Positions 27,571 to 35,531 of a DNA stretch of 64,000 bases are shown piece after piece. The position numbers and the translations under genes were made by a program. This stretch comes from Paenibacillus oralis (lineage in GTDB: Bacteria; Bacillota; Bacilli; Paenibacillales; Paenibacillaceae): the NCBI RefSeq assembly GCF_003863965.1, contig NZ_RRCN01000001.1, positions 4,422,304 to 4,486,303 of the forward strand, given 5' to 3'. Within the stretch, counting starts at the first letter, position 1. Each line of letters starts with the position of its first letter. Below the pieces are notes generated by a model, which was not told the origin of the DNA, ran no database searches, and saw only the letters and a list, made by a program, of their open reading frames with translations.

Positions 27571-28770
27571 ATGGCACGTGTTTTATTTATCAACGGAGGC
27601 TCCGAGGGACATATCAATCCAACCCTCGGTGTGGTGCAGGAACTTGTCCGCCGCGGCGAAGAGGTGGTGTACTTTGTTGCCGAGCAATTTCGCGATCGCG
27701 TCGAGCGGACGGGCGCAAAAGCGATCACCTTCGACGTCGGGAAATTTCTGGAGGCGTTCCTTGCGGGCGGAAGAACTCCTTGGGCGCGGGTAGGCGGACT
27801 ATTACGCACTGCCGATATCGTCATTCCCAGCGTCCTGGAGCAAACCAAGGGAGAGCGTTTTGATTACATCATCCATGACTCGATGTTCGGCTGCGGGCGT
27901 TTGCTTGCGCAAATCCTCGGCTTGCCGGCCGTCAACTCATGCTCGAGTTTTGCCATGGGGCAAGGCGGCTTTGACAATATGCAGGATCACCTGTCGCGCC
28001 ATTTTCCGGCTGATGTGAATGAACAGGCCAAGCAGGAGTTTCAGCAGCTGGTCAGCGGTGTGCAAGCGAAATACCATGTGCAAGCAGGCTCCGCCTACGA
28101 AGTTTTTTGCAATCCGGCGCCATTGACCATCGTCTACACGTCGAAACGCTTCCAACCCGATGGAGAAAGCTTCGACGAGACGTACAAGTTTGTTGGGCCG
28201 TCTGTCGTACCGCGCTCCAATGATCCATTTGATTTCTCCCATGTGGACACGGAACACCTGATTTACATATCGCTCGGCACGGTGTTCAACCAAGCGGCGG
28301 ATTTTTACAAGCTATGTTTTGCGGCGTTCGCCGAAACAAAGTACACCGTCATTTTATCCATTGGCAGCCGAACCCGGATGGAGGAATTGGGGGACATTCC
28401 TGCGAATTTTATCGTGGCGGGCTACGTACCGCAGCTCGAAGTGCTTCAGCGCGCCAAATTGTTTATCACCCACGGCGGGATGAACAGCACCAGCGAGGGC
28501 CTGTATTATGGCGTGCCGCTGATCGTGCTGCCCCAAAGCGCCGACCAGCCTGTAATAGCCCGGCGTATTGCTGAACTGGGCGCGGGCGCCCAGTTAAATC
28601 AAGCAGGCTTAACCGCGGGAGAACTTAGAGAGGCGGCGGAACGGGTGCTGGGCGATCCGTCATTTCGCAAGGCATGCGTTGAACTCGGCGATTCGTTCCG
28701 GGCCGCGGGCGGATATCAGCAAGCCGTTGATGAGATTTTTGCGTATAAACGAAGCTTGGGCATAAACTAA
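27571..28770 (+). CDS. MGT-type GT1 glycosyltransferase
   Basis: About 399-aa UDP-glycosyltransferase of the macrolide glycosyltransferase (YjiC-like) group, GT-B fold. The N-terminal loop is GGSEGHINPTLGVVQEL (catalytic His in GHINP). The C-terminal nucleotide-sugar motif is ITHGGMNSTSEGLYYGVPLI with PQSADQP. ATG 27571 is chosen because AGAAAGG lies 8 bases upstream; in-frame ATG 27565 is also possible. Such enzymes glucosylate small aglycones or antibiotics in the cytoplasm; the acceptor is unknown. Confidence 0.88.
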   Translation: MARVLFINGGSEGHINPTLGVVQELVRRGEEVVYFVAEQFRDRVERTGAKAITFDVGKFLEAFLAGGRTPWARVGGLLRTADIVIPSVLEQTKGERFDYIIHDSMFGCGRLLAQILGLPAVNSCSSFAMGQGGFDNMQDHLSRHFPADVNEQAKQEFQQLVSGVQAKYHVQAGSAYEVFCNPAPLTIVYTSKRFQPDGESFDETYKFVGPSVVPRSNDPFDFSHVDTEHLIYISLGTVFNQAADFYKLCFAAFAETKYTVILSIGSRTRMEELGDIPANFIVAGYVPQLEVLQRAKLFITHGGMNSTSEGLYYGVPLIVLPQSADQPVIARRIAELGAGAQLNQAGLTAGELREAAERVLGDPSFRKACVELGDSFRAAGGYQQAVDEIFAYKRSLGIN

Positions 28771-28782
28771 TCATCGAGTTGC

Positions 28783-28829
28783 AAAACGGGAGGAATGCCG
28801 GCCGCGGGCCATGGCATCCTCCCGTTTTT
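28783..28829. terminator. Bidirectional terminator between convergent genes
   Basis: AAAACGGGAGGAATGCC (28783-28799) pairs with GGCATCCTCCCGTTTTT (28813-28829) with one unpaired base and a short loop. It serves the glycosyltransferase (+) and the VOC protein (-). Confidence 0.88.
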
Positions 28830-28851
28830 GCGGGTGAGATCTTTTTCAAAG

Positions 28852-29784
28852 TCATTCCCCTTGAAATGCTTTTTGCAGTTCCGCAAGGTTAAACTTTTTC
28901 ATTTTCAAGAACGCCTGCGTGACGCGATCAATTTGCTCCGGCGTACCCTTGGTCATCATTTCGTCCATCGCGGCGGGGGAAATTTGCCATGAGACGCCAT
29001 ATTTGTCTTTGAGCCAGCCGCATTGCTCGGCTTCGGGGACGGCGGAAAGTTTTTCCCAGTAGTAGTCGATATCCTCCTGCGTTTCACAATTAACCAACAG
29101 GGAAACCGCCTCATTGAAGTTGAAATGGTGTTCATACGCGCTGTCCATGGCCGCAAACCAGGTGTTCTCCAGCATAAAATCGGTAAACATCACCGCTTCC
29201 TCCCGGTCCGGCTCATGGCCGGGGCCATACCGAAACAGGCTGCCAGGCTTGGCATTGCGGAAGACCGAAAGATAGAACTCGCGCGCATCTTCCGCCTTGT
29301 TGTAATTTTCACCCACGAACATCATGGAGGGAATGATCGCCGGCCGCGGCTCCCCGTCCGGATTCGTCAGCATGAGCTGCCACGAGACGCCGTACTTGTC
29401 CTGAATCCAGCCGTACCGTTCGCTGAACGGGTACTTATCCAGCGGCATAAGCGCGGTGCCGTCTTTGGACAGCTTGCTCCACGCCTCGTCGAGCAGCTCT
29501 CTTGCGTTCCCCTCCCGAGATGGGTCGAAATTTACGATAAACGAGATGGATGGATTGATCTTAAAGTACGGCCCCGCAGAGATAGCCATAAACGGGTGTC
29601 CCCAGACGGTAAACGAAACGAGATCGGAATCGCCCGAGGGCGTATCGCGCAAAGTCGCCGCGCTCGTGATTTTAGAATCCGGGAAGACGGTGCAATAGAA
29701 CTCCGCGGCTTCCTTGGCCTCTTTGTCGAACCACAGGTGCGGGATGATGGGATTGGTCGGCGAGCTGTTCTTGGCATCACTCAT
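28852..29784 (-). CDS. VOC-family protein with two PhnB/3-demethylubiquinone-methyltransferase-like domains
   Basis: 310-aa protein made of two similar vicinal-oxygen-chelate modules (~12-150 and ~160-300). Both contain FYxxVFPDSK-like starts ([28 protein letters not shown]) and end with [15 protein letters not shown] or [14 protein letters not shown]. The ATG 29784 follows GGAGGA. These proteins are widely annotated as PhnB-like; the true reaction is generally unknown. It stands alone between a terminator and marR. Confidence 0.85.
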   Translation of the reverse strand: MSDAKNSSPTNPIIPHLWFDKEAKEAAEFYCTVFPDSKITSAATLRDTPSGDSDLVSFTVWGHPFMAISAGPYFKINPSISFIVNFDPSREGNARELLDEAWSKLSKDGTALMPLDKYPFSERYGWIQDKYGVSWQLMLTNPDGEPRPAIIPSMMFVGENYNKAEDAREFYLSVFRNAKPGSLFRYGPGHEPDREEAVMFTDFMLENTWFAAMDSAYEHHFNFNEAVSLLVNCETQEDIDYYWEKLSAVPEAEQCGWLKDKYGVSWQISPAAMDEMMTKGTPEQIDRVTQAFLKMKKFNLAELQKAFQGE

Positions 29785-29854
29785 CACATTTTCCTCCTAA
29801 ATTATAGGGTGGACAATCGTTTTTATTTTACCCGAAAAATTGAGTTTACGTTTC

Positions 29855-30331
29855 TTATCGATTGCTGTCCTGTTGGTGATTCTCGAGTCCGTTAAAGCTT
29901 CTCAACATATGAACAAACGATTCAAGCTTGTCATTATCCCAGTTCTCAATCCGTTTATAAAACTCCACCTCTTTTTCTTTTAAAGCCAGGATGGCTTTTT
30001 CACGCCCCGCCTCTGTCAGAGACAGCAGCACTCCACGGCGGTCGTTAGAGTCCTCTTCACTTTTCACATACCCTGATTTTTTCAATTGAGCGACAAGGCG
30101 GCTCACGGAGCTTCGATCCATAGCTGTGGATTCCGCTAACTGGGTTGCGCTTGCCGGTCCATACGACAGCAGCCAGCGCACCAGCACAAAGGCAGCAGGC
30201 TGTAAGGCAGGATCGAAAATCTCCGCTGTTTTCACATTGATGGCGTGCGACGCACTGAGTAGGGCATTGAGCTGTTCACCAAGATTGAATTCCAGCTGCA
30301 TTCTGTCAGCGTTCAAATTTCTATTCTTCAT
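29855..30331 (-). CDS. MarR-family repressor
   Basis: 158-aa winged-helix regulator. The DNA-binding part reads ATQLAESTAMDRSSVSRLVAQ (~70-90), followed by the wing DSNDRRGVLLSLTEAG, typical of MarR. It is divergent from the SDR gene at 30484; the 152-base gap holds two identical operator-like palindromes, so it probably represses itself and the dehydrogenase in response to a small aromatic or lipophilic compound. Confidence 0.9.
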   Translation of the reverse strand: MKNRNLNADRMQLEFNLGEQLNALLSASHAINVKTAEIFDPALQPAAFVLVRWLLSYGPASATQLAESTAMDRSSVSRLVAQLKKSGYVKSEEDSNDRRGVLLSLTEAGREKAILALKEKEVEFYKRIENWDNDKLESFVHMLRSFNGLENHQQDSNR

Positions 30332-30360
30332 CGGTGGTTTCTCCCATTCAATTTAATTAC

Positions 30361-30374
30361 TTGATATATGTCAA
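30361..30374. promoter_or_regulatory. MarR operator copy 1
   Basis: TTGATATATGTCAA, a near-palindrome (arms TTGA/TCAA around an AT core), typical of MarR sites. Confidence 0.65.
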
Positions 30375-30388
30375 ATAAATCTATATGA

Positions 30389-30402
30389 TTGATATATGTC
30401 AA
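30389..30402. promoter_or_regulatory. MarR operator copy 2
   Basis: Exact second copy of TTGATATATGTCAA, 28 bases from the first, so two or three helix turns apart and on nearly the same face. Confidence 0.65.
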
Positions 30403-30483
30403 TTATATTGGAGGCCCTGGCATACATCAAGCTGAAAGAAAAGGTTGAATCACAAATAAGCATAGGAATCAGGAGGATTATAT

Positions 30484-31380
30484 ATGCAGACATCCCCGAT
30501 AATTGTAATGACGGGAGCGACGAGCGGTATTGGACAGCTGGCGGCAATGGAATTGGCTAAACAGGGGGCGCATCTTGTATTAACCGCCAGAAGTGAGGAG
30601 CGGGCTGAGATAACGAGAAATAAATTGGAGCATGCTGCGCCTAATGTTAAAGTAGACTTTTTCTTCGGTGATCTTTCCCTCATGAAAAATGTCTGGCGTA
30701 TTGGAAACGAGATTAAAGCTGTTTATCCGAAGCTGGATGTATTGGTAAACAATGCAGGCTTGCATGGCTTCGAACAGCGAATAACAGCAGAGGGACTTCC
30801 GGAAATGATCGCGGTGAACTATCTTGCGCCCTGGCTGTTGACGGATATCTTACTTCCATCATTGTTGGATTCGCAGCAGGCCAGAATTGTAAATGTTGCT
30901 TCAGAAGCCTCTCGCAACCATGGCGAACTTAAACTGCCTGAGGATTTAACGGATACAGCGAAATTTTCAAGGGCGGGCTCCTCCCGCATTTATGGAAAAA
31001 CAAAGCTTCTCAATATTATGTTTACGGGTGAACTGGCACGGCGGCTGGAGGGAACCGGGGTTACCGTGAATGCTCTTAATCCCGGGTTTAATGTGACAGG
31101 CCTTGGGCGTGAGTTAGGGTTCTCTTCGGTACTTGCATCCGTATTACGATTTTTAAGGATTGGAAATCCGCAAAGAGGAGCGGGCATTATCCTCCAATTA
31201 GTTACAGCACCGCAATATCAGGGAGTAACTGGGGGATATTTTAACGTGGGCAGTGGACAGTCTATTGTTCCGGTATATCCCGGCGGGGATCCGAAAATGC
31301 AAAGCAGGTTGTGGAGTGCCACCGAGGAATTGTTAGGACGATGGATAGAAAAAGATGAAAACCGGGGGATATCCGTGTAA
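30484..31380 (+). CDS. Short-chain dehydrogenase/reductase
   Basis: 298-aa Rossmann-fold oxidoreductase. The cofactor motif TGATSGIGQLAAMELAKQG is at residues ~11-29, NNAG at ~95, and the catalytic YGKTK (Tyr-x-x-x-Lys) at ~170. It resembles retinol-dehydrogenase-like SDRs, which usually use NADP(H). The ATG has AGGAGG upstream. It is divergent from marR and probably under its control; the substrate is unknown. Confidence 0.9.
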   Translation: MQTSPIIVMTGATSGIGQLAAMELAKQGAHLVLTARSEERAEITRNKLEHAAPNVKVDFFFGDLSLMKNVWRIGNEIKAVYPKLDVLVNNAGLHGFEQRITAEGLPEMIAVNYLAPWLLTDILLPSLLDSQQARIVNVASEASRNHGELKLPEDLTDTAKFSRAGSSRIYGKTKLLNIMFTGELARRLEGTGVTVNALNPGFNVTGLGRELGFSSVLASVLRFLRIGNPQRGAGIILQLVTAPQYQGVTGGYFNVGSGQSIVPVYPGGDPKMQSRLWSATEELLGRWIEKDENRGISV

Positions 31381-31441
31381 AATTGTCTATATGTGCGAAC
31401 AGGTTGTGGATTGGAAACGTGATAATTAAAGAGGGATGCTG

Positions 31442-32449
31442 ATGAAAAAAGCAAACACTAATTTAATAAAAGAAATCAATTTAAACAATGTGCGCCAGGT
31501 GATGAAACGTGTGGAAACGGCAACCAAACCGCAGTTGGCCTCACTTACCAAGCTGAGCGTAGTTACGGTGAATTCCCTTGTGAAGGAACTGCATGACCTT
31601 GGAGAAATATTTGAAGACGAAACCGTTCCATCCAACGGAGGAAGACCGGCGCTAACCTATCGTTACAATTATGATTTTAGTCTCGCGCTCGTCATTTACA
31701 TGAAGGAGAAACAAGGACAGGAGCTTATTTCCGTGGCGGTTGTGAATCTGGAAGATCATATTTTGCAAAAAGAAGAGTATTTAATGCCTGTTTTTGACCG
31801 GCAACAGCTCTATGACATGATTGAACACTTCCTTACGTTATATCCTTCCATCAAAGTGATTGGCATAGGCATTCCCGGACAGGCCGTCAATGGCGAGATT
31901 ACGGTAAGCGCTCATCAGGCACTGATGGGTGTTCGCATGATTGAAGAAATTGAAACGCAATTTGGACTGCCCGTTATGGTGGAGAATGATGTTAACGCCG
32001 CGATCAGCGGGTATTGTGCGAAGCGCGATATGGATGATACGCAATGTGTGCTGGGAATTTATTTCCCCGCGAGGTACCCTCCAGGCATGGGTATTTATCT
32101 CGATGGAAAAGTGTTCAAAGGAAAAAAAGGCATGGCCGGAGAGATCAAGTTTCTTCCTATGGATTTGGATTGGTACCATGAGAAGATGGACAAGGAAACG
32201 TTTGTTGGCTCGGTATGTCAAATCATTCAAAGCGTCAACGCCGTCCTTGCTCCGGACAAAATTGTGCTATATCAGGACAGGGTGGGAGCAGATCTCTGGA
32301 ACCCCGCATGGGAAGCTTATCGGAATAGGAAACCCATGCCGTCATATCCGGAAGTGATTCTGCAGGAGACATTTCAACAGGATTTTGAGGCAGGCATGCG
32401 CTGGCTGACACTCAAAGAATTGGAGCCGGTCCTTAGCCATTTTAATTAA
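31442..32449 (+). CDS. ROK-family regulator with altered zinc site
   Basis: 335-aa protein with an N-terminal winged helix-turn-helix (TKPQLASLTKLSVVTVNSLV) and a ROK sugar-kinase-like domain (GIGIPGQAVNGEITV, VENDVNAAISGY, GEIKFLPMD). The usual ROK zinc motif CxCGxxGC is not present, and ATP-binding motifs look weak, so it is likely a regulator rather than an active kinase. ATG 31442 has GAGGG 7 bases upstream; ATG 31436 lies too close to that site. It is followed by a terminator. Confidence 0.82.
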   Translation: MKKANTNLIKEINLNNVRQVMKRVETATKPQLASLTKLSVVTVNSLVKELHDLGEIFEDETVPSNGGRPALTYRYNYDFSLALVIYMKEKQGQELISVAVVNLEDHILQKEEYLMPVFDRQQLYDMIEHFLTLYPSIKVIGIGIPGQAVNGEITVSAHQALMGVRMIEEIETQFGLPVMVENDVNAAISGYCAKRDMDDTQCVLGIYFPARYPPGMGIYLDGKVFKGKKGMAGEIKFLPMDLDWYHEKMDKETFVGSVCQIIQSVNAVLAPDKIVLYQDRVGADLWNPAWEAYRNRKPMPSYPEVILQETFQQDFEAGMRWLTLKELEPVLSHFN

Positions 32450-32453
32450 CTTG

Positions 32454-32489
32454 GAACCCCTTGATTCGAATCATGGGGTTCTCTTTTTT
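32454..32489 (+). terminator. Terminator after the ROK gene
   Basis: GAACCCC (32454-32460) pairs with GGGGTTC (32475-32481), with an inner GATTCGAATC stem, then CTCTTTTTTTT. Confidence 0.88.
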
Positions 32490-32637
32490 TTGCTCAATTC
32501 CACGCCTTGACAAAAGAGAACTGCTGATGCATATTAATGAATGAACTTTATAAAGTAATTTAATTAAGGGTTGTTTAATTAGAAAATACTGCGATAATAA
32601 TCACTCAAAAGCAAACAAGAGAAAGCGAGGAATTAGG

Positions 32638-32757
32638 ATGCTATCATACATTATATTATGCGCTGTCATATGGGCTGGAACCTATGTCTGTCTAGCGATG
32701 TCAAAACAGCCCATTGAAGTGAAGCCGATTCGTTCCATTGAGGATCTATTTGAATAG
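32638..32757 (+). CDS. Very small membrane protein, 39 aa
   Basis: ATG 32638 preceded by GCGAGG at 7 bases. The product has one N-terminal membrane helix (LSYIILCAVIWAGTYVCLAM) and a short charged tail, KQPIEVKPIRSIEDLFE. It resembles in layout the 58-aa protein at 32898. No family recognised. It is a probable real gene because of the ribosome site and the clean membrane helix. Confidence 0.55.
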   Translation: MLSYIILCAVIWAGTYVCLAMSKQPIEVKPIRSIEDLFE

Positions 32758-32766
32758 AATTAAACC

Positions 32767-32795
32767 TTGACATGTAACGCGTTACAACGTTTATG
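32767..32795 (+). promoter_or_regulatory. Promoter region with palindromic operator
   Basis: A perfect -35 box TTGACA (32767-32772) is followed directly by the 14-base perfect palindrome TGTAACGCGTTACA (32773-32786) and a weak -10 (TTTATG, 32790-32795). The palindrome lies in the spacer, as for a repressor. It is not a cre box, because the centre is GC not CG. Confidence 0.5.
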
Positions 32796-32897
32796 CTTTT
32801 ATTGTATTAGACAAGTTATCACGTGATTGGTGCGAATACTTTATAAAATAACATTATAAAGGGAGTGTATTAACTTTTCAGAGGGGTAGAGCGCACG

Positions 32898-33074
32898 ATG
32901 TCAATCATCGTTCAAGCCGTTTTAGGTGTGTGCATACTGATTGGCGTGTATTTTGCGGTTAGAGGTGTGGCTGAATCTCCCCGGACACCAATTTACGCCC
33001 GACGTTTACATGAGAAGTTTAGTCGCAATATTAATGGTAATGGGTATGAGGATGAAGATAAGTACGTGAACTAA
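32898..33074 (+). CDS. Small membrane protein, 58 aa
   Basis: ATG 32898 with GAGGGG about 10 bases upstream. One membrane helix (IIVQAVLGVCILIGVYFAV) is followed by a hydrophilic tail rich in Asn, Glu and Asp. The gene ends 13 bases before the HAD phosphatase, so it is probably in the same transcript (small protein, HAD phosphatase, acetyltransferase). No family recognised. Confidence 0.6.
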   Translation: MSIIVQAVLGVCILIGVYFAVRGVAESPRTPIYARRLHEKFSRNINGNGYEDEDKYVN

Positions 33075-33087
33075 AAGGAGGACTGAC

Positions 33088-33903
33088 ATGATTAAACTTG
33101 TCGTGACCGATCTGGATGGAACCTTTTTAAATAATAAGGGGTTATTTGATATTGACTTATTTAAACGGGTATATGCTGAAATGCAAAAAAAAGGTATTGC
33201 TTTCGCAGCCTGCACCGGGAAGCAATGCGAGAGAGTGGAAAAATTGTTTGGAGAGCATGGCAAAGGCATCTGGATCCTGGGAGATAGCGCAACAAGAATC
33301 AAAAAGGATGGGGAGGTTGTCAAGGAGTTTACGATTGATTATGATCTAGCCCTCAAATCCATTGAAGAGATTCAAAGTTTTGATCCGAAAATGACGATTA
33401 TTGCCTGTACCGGCGAAGCGGCTTATGTGCAATCCACGATAAAAGACGAATTGTTCAGCGTGGTTAAAGGCTCTTATGAAAAAGTGGTTAAACTTGACTC
33501 GTTTAAGCAAATTGACGGTCATTTTATTAAAATTACGGTTTACGATCCCGAAGGCCGGAGCTCTGCGTTAAGAAAACATGTGGAAAATACGCTGTTGGGG
33601 CAAATCTACATCGTCGATTCTGAACCCAAATGGCTGGACATTACCGCACTCCACACCCATAAGGGGGAAACGGTCAAAAAACTTCAGGAAATGCTTGGAG
33701 TGACGTTCGAGGAAACAATGTCCTTTGGAGACGGTGAAAATGATGTGGAATTGATGAGCATTGCGAAGTACAGCTTTGCGGTCGGCAATGCTTGCGAGAA
33801 TACCAAAAAAGCGGCCAGCTTTATTACAAAATCCAATGAAGAAAATGGCGTGTTATTGACGATACAGAAGCTAATGGATATAACGAAAGGATTGAATAAG
33901 TGA
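33088..33903 (+). CDS. Cof-type HAD-IIB sugar-phosphate phosphatase
   Basis: 271-aa cytoplasmic phosphatase of the Cof/YkrA group. Motif I is VTDLDGTFLN (nucleophile D9-like Asp), the type IIB cap lies in the middle, and motif IV is SFGDGENDVELM (~residues 211-222). The ATG has AAGGAGG upstream. These enzymes remove phosphate from sugar phosphates or nucleotides with broad specificity. Its stop overlaps the start of the acetyltransferase gene. Confidence 0.9.
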   Translation: MIKLVVTDLDGTFLNNKGLFDIDLFKRVYAEMQKKGIAFAACTGKQCERVEKLFGEHGKGIWILGDSATRIKKDGEVVKEFTIDYDLALKSIEEIQSFDPKMTIIACTGEAAYVQSTIKDELFSVVKGSYEKVVKLDSFKQIDGHFIKITVYDPEGRSSALRKHVENTLLGQIYIVDSEPKWLDITALHTHKGETVKKLQEMLGVTFEETMSFGDGENDVELMSIAKYSFAVGNACENTKKAASFITKSNEENGVLLTIQKLMDITKGLNK

Positions 33904-34523
33904 TGAACCAAAAAGAAAGAATGCTTGCCGGACTGCCTTATAAAGCTTGGTTGGATGGATTGCCTGAAGAAAGGATAAAGAACAAGGTAAAGGTTCATGC
34001 CTATAATTTATTGCGCCCGGACGAAGAGGCAAAAATGGATGAAATGATCCGGAGTATTCTTGGAAAAGCAGGCGCAAACGTGCATATTGAACCGCCTTTT
34101 CATTGTGATTATGGAAAAAATACCGAGGTGGGCAACAATTTTTTTGCCAATTTCAATTGTATTATTCTCGATGTGGGCAAGGTGGTCATTGGCGATAATG
34201 TGATGTTTGCTCCCAATGTATCGCTGTACACTGCCGGACATCCGGTTCATCCGGACTCCAGAAATTCAGGCTATGAATATGGAATCTCCATCACCATCGG
34301 GGACAATGTATGGATCGGCGGCAATGTTGTCGTCAACCCCGGCGTTACCATTGGAAACAATGTCGTGATCGGTGCAGGCAGTGTGGTGACGAAAGATATT
34401 CCGGATAATGTGATTGCGGTAGGAAGTCCATGCAAAGTGGTCCGGGAAATCACGGAAGAGGATCGGAAATATTATTTTAAAGATAGAGAATTTGATGTTG
34501 AGGACTATCTTCCAAATGGATAG
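33903..34523 (+). CDS. Maltose/galactoside O-acetyltransferase
   Basis: 206-aa left-handed beta-helix (hexapeptide) acetyltransferase of the Maa/LacA family. The N-terminal Mac domain starts NQKERMLAGLPYKAW. The hexapeptide repeats include GDNVWIGGNVVVNPGVTIGN, and the catalytic His lies in YTAGHPVHP. ATG 33903 overlaps the TGA of the phosphatase gene, which suggests translational coupling. It acetylates sugars in the cytoplasm, thought to be a detoxification step. Confidence 0.92.
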   Translation: MNQKERMLAGLPYKAWLDGLPEERIKNKVKVHAYNLLRPDEEAKMDEMIRSILGKAGANVHIEPPFHCDYGKNTEVGNNFFANFNCIILDVGKVVIGDNVMFAPNVSLYTAGHPVHPDSRNSGYEYGISITIGDNVWIGGNVVVNPGVTIGNNVVIGAGSVVTKDIPDNVIAVGSPCKVVREITEEDRKYYFKDREFDVEDYLPNG

Positions 34524-34552
34524 ACCGCAAAATTCGGAATAATCCACTTCAT

Positions 34553-34611
34553 GAAAAACGATAGTCTGAGACTGTAACGATTACACCGTCTTGGCTGTCG
34601 TTTTTTTTAAT
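34553..34611 (+). terminator. Terminator after the acetyltransferase
   Basis: AAAACGATAGTC pairs imperfectly with GGCTGTCGTTTT, followed by a run of eight T. Confidence 0.65.
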
Positions 34612-34628
34612 AGGGGGTGAAAGGTAAG

Positions 34629-35009
34629 ATGATGACAATGAATATTCTAATTATTGATGTTGAGGCCGTTATGAGGAAAGGCATCAAGCGCATAGTTGCA
34701 AATACCTTTTCAGAGCATAATGTGTTTGAGGCCGCTTCAACCGAGGAGGCTCTTATTATGATGGAATGGGATCATATGGATATAGTATTTATAGATATCA
34801 CTTTGCCAAGAATGGATGGACTTACATTCATTGAGAATTATGCTTACAGGTTTCCGGACACTAAATGGGTTGCGATGACAGCTAAAGATAATTACCGCCT
34901 TAGTCATTTGAGAAAAGCAATGAGGCTCAGAGTTACGGACTGTTTATTAAAACCATTCGGTAAATCAGAACTACGAGAAATACTAGATACCCTAATTAGA
35001 CCAGACTAA
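34629..35009 (+). CDS. Stand-alone receiver-domain protein
   Basis: 126-aa single receiver (CheY-like) domain with no output domain. The phospho-acceptor Asp is in VFIDITLPRMDG, the conserved Thr in VAMTAK, and the Lys in CLLKPF. The usual acidic pair at the start (DD or DE) reads IIDVEAV, with Val in place of one acid. ATG 34629 has AGGGGGTGA about 9 bases before it; ATG 34638 is the other option. No histidine kinase is nearby. Confidence 0.78.
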   Translation: MMTMNILIIDVEAVMRKGIKRIVANTFSEHNVFEAASTEEALIMMEWDHMDIVFIDITLPRMDGLTFIENYAYRFPDTKWVAMTAKDNYRLSHLRKAMRLRVTDCLLKPFGKSELREILDTLIRPD

Positions 35010-35010
35010 T

Positions 35011-35327
35011 TCAATGCCGATCCCGAGCAAGACAAGCGGTTGCTGGAAGAGTTGAAAGAACAATACCCGGAGGTAGGTGAGTCTATTATGAAACTGATGC
35101 CCGCGTGGAGTCGTTTGGGGTACGAGGAAGGTTTGAAGGAAGGTATGGAGGAAGGTATGGAGGAAGGTATGGAGAAAGGGATTGAGCAAGGCATAGAGCA
35201 AGGCATCGAGAAAGGGATTGAGAAAACTGCCCTCAATATGCTTCGTGAGGGAATGGAGATATCACTGGTTGCCAAAGTGACGGGGTTGTCTGAAGAGCAG
35301 GTGGTAAAACTGAAAGAAGAAAGTTGA
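35011..35327 (+). pseudogene. C-terminal remnant of an Rpn-family nuclease (PD-(D/E)XK transposase-like)
   Basis: The open frame reads FNADPEQDKRLLEELKEQYP and ends with GLSEEQVVKLKEES. Between lies a run of EGMEEGMEEG/KGIEQGIEQG repeats, the coiled C-terminal tail common in Rpn (recombination-promoting nuclease) proteins. The nuclease domain is absent; the frame begins right after the stop of the receiver gene. The DNA has 12-base tandem units (about 35129-35228). Confidence 0.7.
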
Positions 35328-35379
35328 TAACTGAGGAAAAACCAAAACCGGAAAATCAGCATAACTAATGTACTATTAC

Positions 35380-35424
35380 AACAGCAGTAATTGAGAGGTG
35401 ATTCTCAGTTACTGCTGTTTATTT
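35380..35424 (+). terminator. Terminator before the iron operon
   Basis: AACAGCAGTAATTGAGA (35380-35396) pairs with TCTCAGTTACTGCTGTT (35403-35419) with one mismatch, then TATTTTT. Confidence 0.85.
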
Positions 35425-35445
35425 TTGCGATTTTCTCAATAGCGA

Positions 35446-35503
35446 TTGAAATTTGGCAAATTATAACGTAATATATGATAATGATTCTCATTATCATATA
35501 TTA
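35446..35503 (+). promoter_or_regulatory. Promoter with Fur box for the siderophore-uptake operon
   Basis: TTGAAA (35446-35451) and TAATAT (35469-35474) are 17 bases apart. A palindrome with perfect 16-base arms and a 3-base centre (35469-35503) covers the -10 and start; its middle, GATAATGATTCTCATTATC, is a classic Fur box. Iron-loaded Fur should shut the operon off. Confidence 0.92.
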
Positions 35504-35531
35504 CTAGCGCAATGGCTGAGGAGGTGAATTT

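Noticed and set aside
32773-32786. TGTAACGCGTTACA as a cre site
   Set aside because: The central dyad is GC where cre needs CG.
35129-35228. Tandem repeats as a CRISPR array
   Set aside because: The units are 12 bases, in frame, and have no spacers.
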